Source: Comamonas kerstersii
GTDB taxonomy: Bacteria; Pseudomonadota; Gammaproteobacteria; Burkholderiales; Burkholderiaceae_C
Length of the DNA: 64,000 nucleotides
Assembly (NCBI RefSeq): GCF_008801935.1
Contig: NZ_VZOT01000001.1
Location: 124,001 to 188,000, forward strand
Reading direction: 5' to 3'
The notes under the pieces were generated by a model. The model did not search any database and was not told the origin of the DNA. It worked only from the letters and a program-made list of their open reading frames with translations. This document shows, one piece after another, positions 26,386 through 35,184 of the stretch. Both the position numbers and the translations under genes were made by a program. Position 1 is the stretch's first letter, and every line of letters begins with the position of its first letter.

Positions 26386-26703
26386 ATGCGCTATGTACTG
26401 CCCCTGCTGGGTCTGACCGGCATTCTGACCATCGCTGGTTGCTCCACGTCATCGCACTTTGGCCACGGAAAAGCCGGTGCCGATGCTCCCCGCCCCGTGC
26501 AGCAATGCAATGCACAAAATGCGCAGTGGGCCGTGGGCAAGACCAATACCGAGCACAACATCAACGAAGCCCGCAAGCGCTCTGGCGCCTACATGGCACG
26601 CGTGCTCAAGCCCGGCCAGCCCATGACGCGTGACTTCAACGTAGAACGCCTGAATCTGGAAGTCGATGCCACCGGCCGCATCATCAAGGCCTTCTGCGGT
26701 TAA
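26386..26703 (+). CDS. I78-type peptidase-inhibitor-like lipoprotein
   Basis: A 105-residue lipoprotein: signal peptide MRYVLPLLGLTGILTIAG followed by the lipobox Cys at residue 19. The C-terminal part, GQPMTRDFNVERLNLEVDAT and IIKAFCG, matches the pattern of the I78 inhibitor family (RLNxEVD and a terminal CG). GAGGAG lies nine bases before ATG 26386. It probably protects periplasmic targets from proteases or acts in the envelope. It is a single-gene unit between a SPOR gene and hemW. Confidence 0.78.
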   Translation: MRYVLPLLGLTGILTIAGCSTSSHFGHGKAGADAPRPVQQCNAQNAQWAVGKTNTEHNINEARKRSGAYMARVLKPGQPMTRDFNVERLNLEVDATGRIIKAFCG

Positions 26704-26717
26704 GCATCTGATTTTTT

Positions 26718-26745
26718 GATAGCTGCCAGCGCTGAATACAAGCCA
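26718..26745 (+). repeat. Partial AGCTGCCAGCGCT element
   Basis: GATAGCTGCCAGCGCTGAAT matches the left arm of the family; the right arm is degenerate (AGAATC, then CATCTGAA). Confidence 0.5.
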
Positions 26746-26773
26746 ACTTCAGAATCAAAACCATCTGAAAACA

Positions 26774-26805
26774 AGAAAGCACCTGCGCAAGGTGCTTTCT
26801 TTTTA
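26774..26805 (-). terminator. Hairpin terminator between the lipoprotein gene and hemW
   Basis: AGAAAGCACC/GGTGCTTTCT arms around TGCGCAA lie between two convergent genes. A T run follows on the plus strand and A-rich DNA precedes, so it can serve either direction; it is nearer the hemW stop. Confidence 0.75.
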
Positions 26806-26819
26806 TGAGTATTCAGGCT

Positions 26820-28070
26820 TTATTCGTCGGCCAGAAACAACTCCTGCAAATCACTCAGAAAGTCAAAGCCACGCTCCGTCGGCTGTACATGGCCGCCTTG
26901 CAGGGTGACCAGACCCTTGCGCTGCGCTGCATCCAGCGCAGACTGAATGGTGCTGATAGGCAGGCCCGTACGGTCCAGATAGTCCTGCACCGCAAAGCCA
27001 CCGCGCAGGCGCAGTGCGTTGAGCATGTACTCAAACGGCAAATCCTTGCGGCGCACGTCCTCGTCACTGGCCAGCGCACGGCCTGCCAGTGCGGCGTCCA
27101 TATAGCGCTGCGGGTCACGAATCTTGACCTGGCGCACGATACGGTGCGCAAAGCTCAGCTTGCCGTGCGCCCCTGCGCCAATGCCCAGGTAGTCACCAAA
27201 CTGCCAGTAGTTGGTGTTGTGAAAGCACTGGTGGCCATCGCGTGCGTAGGCTGAAATTTCATAGCGCTGCATGCCTGCCGCGCCCGTCATGGCGGTGATG
27301 CGGTCCAGCATGTCATAGGCTGTGTCTTCTTCCGGCACGACGGGTGGAAACTTGGCGAAGTAGGTATTCGGCTCGATCGTCAGGTGGTAAATCGAGATGT
27401 GCGGCGGTTTGAAGCTCAGCGCTGTCTCCAGGTCTTTGAGCAGATCGGCCTCGGTCTGCCCCGGCAGGGCATACATGATGTCGAGGTTGAAGGTCTCAAA
27501 CGATTCCGCCGCTTCCTGCACCGCAGCCCGTGCCTGTGCTCCATCGTGCACACGCCCTAACGCCTTTAAAAAGCGGTCATCAAAGCTCTGCACCCCAATC
27601 GACAGGCGTGTGATGCCTGCATGGCGGTAGGCCTTGAAGCGCTCTTTTTCAAAGGTGCCGGGGTTGGCCTCCATGGTGATTTCACAATCAGGCTCCATGC
27701 GCAGGCGCGCACGCAGGCCACTGATCAACTGGTCAATGCTCTCGGGGCTGAACAGGCTGGGGGTTCCGCCACCAATGAATACGCTGTGCACCGTGCGGCC
27801 CCAGATCAGAGGCAGGCTGGCTTCCAGATCGGCCATCAGCGCGTCGATATAGCGCTGCTCAGGCACACCGCCTTCGGCCAGCCCCCGCTGCTCGTGCGAG
27901 TTGAAGTCACAGTACGGACACTTCTTGAGGCACCACGGCAGGTGGATGTACAGCGACAGCGGTGGCAGCGCAGGCAGGGCCAGCGTGCCCATGCGCATGT
28001 AGTGCTGTACGTCCTTGGGTGCCTGGCCCACTTGCGGTTCACTGCCCGCAGGATGAATGGGGATGCTCAT
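26820..28070 (-). CDS. hemW: Heme chaperone HemW (radical SAM)
   Basis: The 416-residue product has the radical SAM motif CLKKCPYCDFNSH near residue 49, VFIGGGTPSLF and IEPNTYF, and the HemW feature HNTNYWQFGDYLGIGAGAHG. HemW resembles HemN but lacks oxidase activity and inserts heme into membrane enzymes. It follows rdgB on the same strand by seven bases, the arrangement common in proteobacteria. Confidence 0.92.
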   Translation of the reverse strand: MSIPIHPAGSEPQVGQAPKDVQHYMRMGTLALPALPPLSLYIHLPWCLKKCPYCDFNSHEQRGLAEGGVPEQRYIDALMADLEASLPLIWGRTVHSVFIGGGTPSLFSPESIDQLISGLRARLRMEPDCEITMEANPGTFEKERFKAYRHAGITRLSIGVQSFDDRFLKALGRVHDGAQARAAVQEAAESFETFNLDIMYALPGQTEADLLKDLETALSFKPPHISIYHLTIEPNTYFAKFPPVVPEEDTAYDMLDRITAMTGAAGMQRYEISAYARDGHQCFHNTNYWQFGDYLGIGAGAHGKLSFAHRIVRQVKIRDPQRYMDAALAGRALASDEDVRRKDLPFEYMLNALRLRGGFAVQDYLDRTGLPISTIQSALDAAQRKGLVTLQGGHVQPTERGFDFLSDLQELFLADE

Positions 28071-28077
28071 GCGTGCT

Positions 28078-28680
28078 TCAGGCCAGCCAGGAGGTGCGCA
28101 GCAATTCCATCATGGCGCGCGTGCTGCGGCCACGGTGGCTGTGATCGTTCTTGAACTCAGGCGCCATCTCGGCAAAGGTCTTGCCAATTTCAGGAATGAT
28201 GAGCACAGGGTCAAAGCCAAAACCGTTGCTGCCACGGCGCTCCCTGGCAATCTCTACATTCACGCGGCCCACAGCAATCAGCGGCTCAGGGTCCTTGGGG
28301 TGGCGCACGCCCACCAAAGTGCTCACCATGGCGGCCTTGCGGTTGGCGTGAGGGGCCAGGTTTTCCAGCAGGCAGGTCACATTGTTGGCATCGCTTTTTT
28401 CGTAGCCGTAGTGCGTGCAGTAGTAGGCTGTATCCACGCCGGGCAGGCCGCCAAAGGCTTCCACGCACAGACCTGCATCGTCCGCAATTGCAGGCAGGCC
28501 AGTTTTTTCGGCCGCAAAGCGCGCCTTGCTCAGGGCGTTTTCCACAAAGGTGCCATAGGGCTCGGGCGCTTCGCCCTGAAACAGATCGCCCTGGCAGATC
28601 AGCTCCACGCCCAGAGGCGCAAACATGGATTGCAATTCGGCCAGCTTGCCGCGGTTGTTGGAAGCGAGAACAATTTTCAT
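28078..28680 (-). CDS. rdgB: dITP/XTP pyrophosphatase
   Basis: A 200-residue protein starting MKIVLASNNRGKLAEL, with the family motifs ENALSKARFAAE, ADDAGLCVEAFGG and SNGFGFDPVL. It hydrolyses non-canonical purine nucleoside triphosphates such as dITP and XTP to monophosphates, keeping them out of DNA. The ATG at 28680 fits the conserved N-terminus; upstream in-frame residues are not conserved-looking. It is co-oriented with hemW and probably co-transcribed. Confidence 0.93.
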   Translation of the reverse strand: MKIVLASNNRGKLAELQSMFAPLGVELICQGDLFQGEAPEPYGTFVENALSKARFAAEKTGLPAIADDAGLCVEAFGGLPGVDTAYYCTHYGYEKSDANNVTCLLENLAPHANRKAAMVSTLVGVRHPKDPEPLIAVGRVNVEIARERRGSNGFGFDPVLIIPEIGKTFAEMAPEFKNDHSHRGRSTRAMMELLRTSWLA

Positions 28681-28684
28681 GGGT

Positions 28685-28730
28685 AAAAAATGGCTGCAAC
28701 GCCCATGCAGCAAGCGCTGGCAGCTCTCTT
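28685..28730 (-). repeat. Short AGCTGCCAGCGCTTGCTGCAT element
   Basis: On the minus strand it reads AGAGCTGCCAGCGCTTGCTG, then CATGGGCGTTGCAGCCATTTTTT, nearly the same as the element at 2185-2226. It lies just upstream of rdgB and downstream of the PP2C gene. Confidence 0.75.
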
Positions 28731-28824
28731 TATTTCATCAGACAGGCAATCCGCAGCATCTGCGGCAAAGGTGACAAGTGTGCGTCAAAGTGCAAGCCCA
28801 TGCGCAGCGCTGAGGTGGGCGAGG

Positions 28825-29748
28825 CTATGGCAGCTTGCGCTCGGCCGAGCGGCGGATGGCCGCATTGATCTCGGCAATATTGCGCTCGATTTCTTCTTCG
28901 CCGAGCGGGTCATCCAGCGTATCCAGGTCGTGCTCGGACTGGATGGTCGTGGCAAAGGGCTCGTGCGTCAGATGGGTGTCGGTATGGCTTTCACCGGTGC
29001 TGGGCTCGTGATCCGGCACTTCCCACTCCATGCCTATGGCAGTGACGTTGTCGCTTTTCTCGCCTGCTGTCTGCAAGGCAGCATCCACCAGCGCAGGAAT
29101 GGCTTCATGCACGGGCTGCCGGGACAGCCCCTGCAGCAAAAAGGCTTCGTCGAGCACGCCCCACAGCCCGTCCGAGCACAGCAGGACGCGGTCCCCACGG
29201 CGCAGGTTATGCGGGCCGCTGATGTCAAAAATCGGGTCGCCAGATGCCCCCAGACAGGTGAACAGCACATTGCGGTTGAGCAGCTTTTTGGCCAGCTGCC
29301 TGGGAATGCGGAAGGCACCTTCCATCTCAGAATAAGAATGGTCACGCGTGCGCGCCAGCAACTGCCCCCTGCGCACCCAGTACAGACGCGAATCACCGCA
29401 GTGCAGCCAGGTCACGGTGCCGTTTTGCACCACGGCCGCCACCAGCGTGGTGCGTGGTGCATCAGCCATGCGCTTGAACTTGGCATAGCGCTGGATATGG
29501 CGGTGCGCCGTCATCACGGCTCGGCGCAGGAAGTCAGACGGATTGGGCAGTGTCAACTGCGCTTCGCGCTGAAACTGTGCCGCAATGCTCTGCAGCGCCA
29601 GCTGTGCGGCCACCTCGCCTTCGGCATGCCCGCCCATGCCATCTGCCAGCAGGAACAAGGCCGCTTCCCGGGTGTAGCAATAGCCCATGCGGTCTTCATT
29701 GATGGTACGCCCCCCACGGCGACTGAGCTGAAATACGGAAAATTTCAT
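28825..29748 (-). CDS. PP2C-type Ser/Thr protein phosphatase
   Basis: The 307-residue product shows the PP2C metal-binding motifs: GRTINEDRMG near residue 15, LLADGMGGHAEGEVA near 38, LCSDGLWGVLD near 180 and GEKSDNVTAIGM near 225. It removes phosphate from Ser/Thr residues in a Mn/Mg-dependent manner. The start overlaps the stop of the Ser/Thr kinase gene (29745-29748), so kinase and phosphatase are coupled and probably act on the same targets. A C-terminal acidic tail of about 60 residues follows the catalytic domain. Confidence 0.9.
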   Translation of the reverse strand: MKFSVFQLSRRGGRTINEDRMGYCYTREAALFLLADGMGGHAEGEVAAQLALQSIAAQFQREAQLTLPNPSDFLRRAVMTAHRHIQRYAKFKRMADAPRTTLVAAVVQNGTVTWLHCGDSRLYWVRRGQLLARTRDHSYSEMEGAFRIPRQLAKKLLNRNVLFTCLGASGDPIFDISGPHNLRRGDRVLLCSDGLWGVLDEAFLLQGLSRQPVHEAIPALVDAALQTAGEKSDNVTAIGMEWEVPDHEPSTGESHTDTHLTHEPFATTIQSEHDLDTLDDPLGEEEIERNIAEINAAIRRSAERKLP

Positions 29749-30755
29749 GAAGCCCTCGCCCGCGCTGCCTCCTGCGCGGCCTGCGCCCTGCTGGTGTCAC
29801 CCATCAGGCTTTCCAGCTGCAGACGCACTTTTTCGGCCACACTCAGCGGGGTGTAGCTGCGCGGCGGCTCGTTGATCAGCGCCTTGTGGAACGCAAACAC
29901 AGACTGCGGGCGCTCCATGGGGTCCAGCGCCATGGCCGACTGCACCAGCTCCAGCAGGTTATCGGAATACACACCACGCAGACGCGCCAGCGCCATGGCC
30001 AGCCGGTCTTTGTCGCGGCGGTTGGGCACATCCGTGGGTGGCTGCCCTGTCATGCAGGCAAACATGCAGGCCCCAATGGCGTAGATATCCGTCCAAGGGC
30101 CCAGATTGTTGTCGCGCTTGTACATCTCAGGGGCAGCAAAGCCCGGCGTGTACATGGGGCGGATAAAGCTGGCTTGCTTGTTCAGCACTTCGCGCGCAGC
30201 GCCAAAGTCAATCAGCACGGCACGGTCTTCATCGGTGATGAAGATATTGGCGGGCTTGATGTCCAGGTGCAGCATCTTGTGCTGGTGCACGATGCGCAGA
30301 CCGCGCAGCACCTCATCAAACAGCGAACGGATGGTGGACTCACGCAAAACCTTGTGGTGTTTCTTGCCGCGTGCCAGCACCACGTATTCCTGCAAGGATG
30401 CACCACGCAGGAAGTTCATCACCATGTAGACGGTTTCGTTCTCGCGGAAGAAATTGAGCACGCTGACCACCGAAGGGTGGGAGATCTGCGTGAGCGCACG
30501 GCCTTCTTCAAAAAAACTTTTCAGCCCCAGCCGGTACAGTGACACCTTGTCTGCAGCTACCTTGGGAACCAGTTCCCCTGGGCTGCGTCTGGCCAGTGCT
30601 GCGGGGAGGTATTCCTTGATTGCGACCTCCTGCCCCTGTGCATCCTGGGCCAGATACACGATGCCAAAACCACCTGAAGCAAGTTTGCGCACAATGCGGT
30701 AATCACCAATCTGGGTATCCGGCGGCAGGGGGGCGGGCTTGATCCTTGAAGACAT
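29745..30755 (-). CDS. Ser/Thr protein kinase (Hanks type, non-RD)
   Basis: A 336-residue cytosolic kinase: glycine loop LASGGFGIVYLA near residue 25, ATP lysine in VAIKEYLP, catalytic loop HLDIKPANIF near residue 163 and DFGAAR near 182. The usual HRD arginine is Leu here, so it belongs to the non-RD kinases, which are often not controlled by activation-loop phosphorylation. No membrane span or PASTA domain is present. It is the first gene of the pair with the PP2C phosphatase and is divergent from yicC. Confidence 0.9.
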   Translation of the reverse strand: MSSRIKPAPLPPDTQIGDYRIVRKLASGGFGIVYLAQDAQGQEVAIKEYLPAALARRSPGELVPKVAADKVSLYRLGLKSFFEEGRALTQISHPSVVSVLNFFRENETVYMVMNFLRGASLQEYVVLARGKKHHKVLRESTIRSLFDEVLRGLRIVHQHKMLHLDIKPANIFITDEDRAVLIDFGAAREVLNKQASFIRPMYTPGFAAPEMYKRDNNLGPWTDIYAIGACMFACMTGQPPTDVPNRRDKDRLAMALARLRGVYSDNLLELVQSAMALDPMERPQSVFAFHKALINEPPRSYTPLSVAEKVRLQLESLMGDTSRAQAAQEAARARAS

Positions 30756-30830
30756 TTTGTTCTGGTAAACCTCAGGGTCGACGCGGAAACTGGATAATCA
30801 GCGAATTGCAAGTAACCAAAGAAACGTCCA

Positions 30831-31739
30831 ATGCCAGTTTACAGCATGACCGGATACGCCAGCGTGCAGCACGCACCGGCGTCTACTGAGGACAACGCCT
30901 CTGCATCTCGTATGCGGTTGGGGCTTGAAATCCGCGCAGTCAACAGCCGTTTTTTGGACCTGACTTTCCGTCTGCCTGATGAACTGCGCAGCCAGGAACC
31001 CGCATTGCGCGCCCTGCTGACCAACCGCCTCAAGCGCGGCAAGGTGGAAGTGCGTGCGGCCATTGATGTGGATGCCTCTGCCTCTCTGCCCCAGCCTACT
31101 GCTGCCTTGCTGCAGCGCATGCAGTCCCTGCAGGATCTGGTACAGGCCTGGCTGCCTGACGCCAAGGGGCTGAGCGTGGCCGATGCATTGCGCTTTTCCG
31201 GCAATGGTCACGCCGTGCAGGTGGACTGGCAGGAAATCGTTCCCGCACTGGCTGACAAGGCCATTGATGAACTGGTGGACGCCCGTGCACGCGAAGGCAA
31301 GCGCCTGGCCAGCATGCTGCTGGACCGCATCCAGCAGCTGCGCGCACTGGCCGAGCAGGCAGGACCTTTGGTGCCCCAACTGGTAGAGCAGCAGCGCCAG
31401 CGTTTTCTGGAGCGCTGGCAAGAAGCCATGGGCCTGACCGAAGGCCAGGTTGCACCGGAAGCTGCCCGCGAGCGTGCACTGTCTGAAGCCACCGCCTTTG
31501 CCATCCGCATTGATGTGGCAGAAGAAATCACACGCCTGGGCTCACACCTGGACGAGGTCGAGCGCCTGCTCAAGAAGGGGGGCGAAATCGGCAAGCGCCT
31601 GGACTTCCTGATCCAGGAAATGCACCGCGAAGCCAACACCCTGGGTTCCAAGTCCGCCACACTGGAATTGACACGCATCAGCGTGGACATGAAAGTGCTG
31701 ATTGAGCAAATGCGCGAGCAAGTTCAGAACATCGAGTAA
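30831..31739 (+). CDS. yicC: YicC-family endoribonuclease
   Basis: The 302-residue protein opens [11 protein letters not shown] and ends in [15 protein letters not shown], the two signatures of the YicC family, with the DUF1732 C-terminal block [17 protein letters not shown]. YicC proteins are reported RNases that act on small RNAs. Its gene is followed by a terminator and then gmk, a common arrangement in beta-proteobacteria. Confidence 0.92.
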   Translation: MPVYSMTGYASVQHAPASTEDNASASRMRLGLEIRAVNSRFLDLTFRLPDELRSQEPALRALLTNRLKRGKVEVRAAIDVDASASLPQPTAALLQRMQSLQDLVQAWLPDAKGLSVADALRFSGNGHAVQVDWQEIVPALADKAIDELVDARAREGKRLASMLLDRIQQLRALAEQAGPLVPQLVEQQRQRFLERWQEAMGLTEGQVAPEAARERALSEATAFAIRIDVAEEITRLGSHLDEVERLLKKGGEIGKRLDFLIQEMHREANTLGSKSATLELTRISVDMKVLIEQMREQVQNIE

Positions 31740-31755
31740 ATCACCGTCACCGCTA

Positions 31756-31781
31756 CAGGGCGCTTCCAAGCGCCCTTTTTG
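31756..31781 (+). terminator. Terminator after yicC
   Basis: AGGGCGCTT and AAGCGCCCT arms with a two-base central loop are followed by TTTT, 17 bases past the yicC stop. Confidence 0.8.
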
Positions 31782-31812
31782 CAAGCTTGCTATCCGTAGC
31801 AGAGTTTTTTTT

Positions 31813-32433
31813 ATGCAACATCCTGGAAACCTATTTGTCGTTGCAGCGCCCAGCGGAGCTGGCAAATCCAGCCTCGTGAAGGCCCTGCGCTCGTTTGACG
31901 CACGCGTCTATCCTTCCGTCTCGCACACCACGCGTGCACCTCGCGGTCAGGAAAAGCACGGTCGCGAATACTTTTTCTGCTCGGACACAGAGTTCGACAG
32001 CATGATTGCCAACAATGCCTTTATCGAATGGGCCAATGTGCACGGCAAGCGCTATGGCACATCCAAGAAAGGCATTCATGACCGCCTGGTCAATGGCGAA
32101 GATGTGCTGCTGGAAATTGACTATCAGGGCGCACTGCAGGTGCGTGAAGCCTTCCCCCAGGCGGTGCTGATCTTTATCCTGCCGCCCAGCTGGGACGAAC
32201 TGCGCTCGCGCCTGGAAAACCGTGGCGAAGATGCACCCGAGGTGATCGAAGTACGTATGAAGAATGCGGAAGTCGAGATGGCCCAGGTGTCAAAATTTGA
32301 CTTCGTTATAATTAACGAATTGTTCGAGAGCGCGCTTTTTGACCTGAAGGCGATCATCCACGCTCAACGGCTCAAATATGCCTCGCAGCGCCGCCTGCGT
32401 GCCGACGTGTTTGAGTCCCTCAACCTTTCCTGA
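31813..32433 (+). CDS. gmk: Guanylate kinase
   Basis: The 206-residue product has P-loop [16 protein letters not shown] near residue 10, [19 protein letters not shown] for GMP binding, and the lid segment [14 protein letters not shown]. It phosphorylates GMP to GDP. The ATG at 31813 lies just after a T-rich stretch; an upstream in-frame start would add residues encoded in the yicC terminator and is rejected. It starts the gmk-rpoZ-spoT series. Confidence 0.95.
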   Translation: MQHPGNLFVVAAPSGAGKSSLVKALRSFDARVYPSVSHTTRAPRGQEKHGREYFFCSDTEFDSMIANNAFIEWANVHGKRYGTSKKGIHDRLVNGEDVLLEIDYQGALQVREAFPQAVLIFILPPSWDELRSRLENRGEDAPEVIEVRMKNAEVEMAQVSKFDFVIINELFESALFDLKAIIHAQRLKYASQRRLRADVFESLNLS

Positions 32434-32452
32434 ATTTCCCCGGAGTACCCAG

Positions 32453-32656
32453 ATGGCACGTATCACTGTTGAAGATTGCCTGGACAAAATCCCCAACCGT
32501 TTCCAACTGGTGCTGGCTGCCACATACCGTGCTCGCATGCTCAGCCAAGGCCATACCCCCAAGGTGGAATGCCAGAACAAGCCTGCTGTGACCGCCCTGC
32601 GCGAAATCGCAGAAGGCAAGGTTGGCCTGGAGATGCTGAAAAAAGTACCCGGCTAA
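32453..32656 (+). CDS. rpoZ: RNA polymerase omega subunit
   Basis: A 67-residue protein with the omega opening [17 protein letters not shown] and [17 protein letters not shown]. It helps assemble RNA polymerase by binding beta-prime and forms one ppGpp site in proteobacteria. It sits 19 bases after gmk with CGGAG nine bases before its ATG, and before the ppGpp enzyme gene as in many proteobacteria. Confidence 0.96.
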   Translation: MARITVEDCLDKIPNRFQLVLAATYRARMLSQGHTPKVECQNKPAVTALREIAEGKVGLEMLKKVPG

Positions 32657-32698
32657 GTCTGAATTCATTTCAGATTCTGTGTATTACGCAGACAATAG

Positions 32699-32728
32699 AA
32701 GCACCGTATCGCGGTGCTTTTTTTTTTG
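32699..32728 (+). terminator. Terminator after rpoZ
   Basis: GCACCG/CGGTGC arms around five bases are followed by ten T residues. It may reduce read-through from rpoZ into spoT. Confidence 0.85.
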
Positions 32729-32766
32729 CTATGTTCACCGCCCCTTTCCCGCGATACATTTAGGGT

Positions 32767-35022
32767 ATGAACGCGGCATTTACTTCCAAAAAAGACGACA
32801 CCCCTCCCCTATCGCCGGACACACCTCTTGAGGAGCGCCTGGAAGCTGCGGCTCGCGTTTCCGCTGCGCACTTTGAGCGCATGCTGGGCTACCTGTCTTA
32901 TCTGCCACCTGCCGACATCGAGCTGGTGCGCCAGGCATGGCAATACGCAGACAAGGCACACACCAACCAGTGGCGCAGCAGTGGTGATCCCTACATTACC
33001 CACCCGATTGCTGTCACCACCATCTGTGCGCACTGGAAGCTCGATGCCCCCGCGCTCATGGCTGCTCTGCTGCACGATGCCATGGAAGACTGCGGCATCA
33101 CCAAGCAGGATCTGGTGGAGCGTTTCGGGGAAACGGTGGCAGACCTCGTCGACGGGCTGACCAAGCTGGACAAGCTGCACTTCAACACCCGCGAAGAGAG
33201 CCAGGCAGAGTCTTTTCGCAAAATGCTGCTGGCCATGGCCAAGGATGTACGCGTCATCCTCATCAAGCTGGCCGACCGCACCCACAACATGCGCACCATG
33301 GGCGATATGCCGCGCAGCAAGTGGAACCGTATTGCCTCGGAAACCCTGGACATCTACGCCCCCATTGCACATCGCCTGGGGCTGAACCAGACCTACCGCG
33401 AACTGCAGGACCTGTCCTTCCAGTACCAGCACCCCTGGCGCTACCAAACGCTGGACAAGGCCATCTCCAAGTCCCGCGCACGCCGCCACGATCTGGTGCA
33501 GCGCGTGCAGAACGAAATTGCTGCCGAGTTCGAACGCGTCAGCATGCCCGTACGCCTGGCAGGGCGCGAGAGCACGCTGTTCTCGCTCTACCAGAAGATG
33601 ATCCGCCACCACCTGACCTTTGCCCAGGTGACGGACATCTACGGCTTTCGCATCATCGTGCCTACAGTCACGGACTGCTACACCGCCCTGGGCATCCTGC
33701 ACCAGCTGTACAAGCCCGTGCCCGGCAAGTTCAAGGACCATATCGCCATTGCCAAGGCCAACGGCTACCAGTCGCTGCACACCATGCTGGTGGGCCCGTC
33801 GGGCGTGAATATCGAGTTCCAGATCCGCACTGAGCCCATGCACATCGTGGCCGAGGCCGGCATTGCCGCGCACTGGCTCTACAAGTCGCAGGACAAGCAG
33901 GAAGCCGTCAACACCAAGTGGCTGCAGTCGCTGCTGGACATCCAGACCGAAACCAAAGACGCCACCGAGTTCTGGGACAACGTCAAGGTGGACCTCTACC
34001 CTGACTCCATCTACGTCTTCACACCCAAGAGCAAAATTCTGGCCATGCCACGCGGCGCCACCGTGGTGGACTTTGCCTACGCCATCCACAGCAGTATTGG
34101 CCACCACACTGTTTCCGCCCTGATCAATGGTGAACCCAATTCGCTGCGCACGGAACTCAAGAGCGGTGATGTGGTGCAAATCATCACGGACGACAATGCC
34201 AACCCCAACCCTGCGTGGCTGAGCTTTGTCAAAACTGGCCGTGCGCGCTCCAAGATCCGCAACTATCTCAAGACGGCAGCCATCAGCGAGTCCATGCTGC
34301 TCGGCGAAAAGCTGCTGCAGCAGGCACTGCGCGAAGAAGGTATTGCCGAGATTCCGCAGGACAACGAAGCCAATCAGGCGCTGTGGCAGTCTGTACTCAA
34401 CACCTCCAACAGCAAGAGCCGCGAAGACCTGCTGACCGACATCGGCATGGGCCGCCAGGCTGCAGGCTGGGTGGCGCGCCACTTCATGGCCCAGCTGGCC
34501 AAGCAGGGCATGCGCCCCAACGCCGTACTGCTGAGCCAGGAGCGCTTTGCCAGCAAAGACCGTGGCACCGTCACGCTCGACGGCAAGAGCAATGCCTCGG
34601 TGCACTACGCCCCTTGCTGCCGCCCTGTACCCGGCGATGCCGTGGTGGCCTATCTGGGCCGTGGCGATGGTCTGCACGTGCACGATGCCCACTGCGCCAA
34701 TGCCAAGCGCCTGCACGCTACCGATGCGGAGCGCTTCATCCCCGTGGAATGGGCAGAAGACGCCAGCCAGAAGCTTTATGACAGCGGCCTAAGCATCACC
34801 ATCAACAACCAGAAGGGCGTACTGGCCCGCGTAGCCAGCGAAATGGCAGAAGCCAACCTCGACATTCGCCGCCTGGAAATGGACGATGAAGCAGCCATGC
34901 AAACCACCGAGCTGCGCTTTATCGTGTCCGTACACGACCGCCAGCACGTGGACGCAGCCCTGCGCAGCCTGCGCCGCATTCCCACCGTGGTCCGCGCTAC
35001 GCGCATCATGCCGCTCAAGTAA
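32767..35022 (+). CDS. spoT: Bifunctional (p)ppGpp synthetase/hydrolase (RelA/SpoT family)
   Basis: The 751-residue product has an intact N-terminal HD hydrolase domain (HPIAVTTICAHW, LLHDAMEDCGI, LADRTHNMRTM), the synthetase domain (IYGFRIIV, KANGYQSLHTML, EFQIRTEPMH), a TGS domain near residue 410 (YVFTPKSKILAMPRGATVVDFAYAIH in part) and a C-terminal ACT domain (ITINNQKGVLARVASEMAEA). The preserved HD motif argues for a bifunctional SpoT/Rel rather than a hydrolase-dead RelA. It controls the stringent response and has its own terminator. Confidence 0.94.
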   Translation: MNAAFTSKKDDTPPLSPDTPLEERLEAAARVSAAHFERMLGYLSYLPPADIELVRQAWQYADKAHTNQWRSSGDPYITHPIAVTTICAHWKLDAPALMAALLHDAMEDCGITKQDLVERFGETVADLVDGLTKLDKLHFNTREESQAESFRKMLLAMAKDVRVILIKLADRTHNMRTMGDMPRSKWNRIASETLDIYAPIAHRLGLNQTYRELQDLSFQYQHPWRYQTLDKAISKSRARRHDLVQRVQNEIAAEFERVSMPVRLAGRESTLFSLYQKMIRHHLTFAQVTDIYGFRIIVPTVTDCYTALGILHQLYKPVPGKFKDHIAIAKANGYQSLHTMLVGPSGVNIEFQIRTEPMHIVAEAGIAAHWLYKSQDKQEAVNTKWLQSLLDIQTETKDATEFWDNVKVDLYPDSIYVFTPKSKILAMPRGATVVDFAYAIHSSIGHHTVSALINGEPNSLRTELKSGDVVQIITDDNANPNPAWLSFVKTGRARSKIRNYLKTAAISESMLLGEKLLQQALREEGIAEIPQDNEANQALWQSVLNTSNSKSREDLLTDIGMGRQAAGWVARHFMAQLAKQGMRPNAVLLSQERFASKDRGTVTLDGKSNASVHYAPCCRPVPGDAVVAYLGRGDGLHVHDAHCANAKRLHATDAERFIPVEWAEDASQKLYDSGLSITINNQKGVLARVASEMAEANLDIRRLEMDDEAAMQTTELRFIVSVHDRQHVDAALRSLRRIPTVVRATRIMPLK

Positions 35023-35050
35023 GACCGCTGTACACGCAGGCACACAACAA

Positions 35051-35080
35051 AAACGCGATCCGGAGAGATCGCGTTTTTTA
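35051..35080 (+). terminator. Terminator after spoT
   Basis: ACGCGATC/GATCGCGT arms around CGGAGA are followed by TTTTT. Confidence 0.88.
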
Positions 35081-35097
35081 TGACTGACTTTAAATAT

Positions 35098-35183
35098 AAG
35101 AGCAGCTAGCGCTTACCACATCTAGGTTTCAAATCCTTAAGAGCATGAAATACTGATAAATCCAACGCTGGCAGCTACTATTT
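35098..35183 (-). repeat. Long AGCTGCCAGCGC nested inverted repeat (diverged copy)
   Basis: GAGCAGCTAGCGCTT at the left and AACGCTGGCAGCTA at the right are inverted copies of the same arm, about 55 bases apart, with the inner AAATCCTTAA remnant between them. It lies between the spoT terminator and the convergent greB stop. Confidence 0.65.
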
Positions 35184-35184
35184 T

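Noticed and set aside
32809-34716. Long open frame opposite spoT (635 codons)
   Set aside because: It is the complement of a clear RelA/SpoT gene, has no ribosome site, and its translation is Gly/His/Val-rich with no recognisable domain. Such mirror frames are usual in GC-rich DNA.
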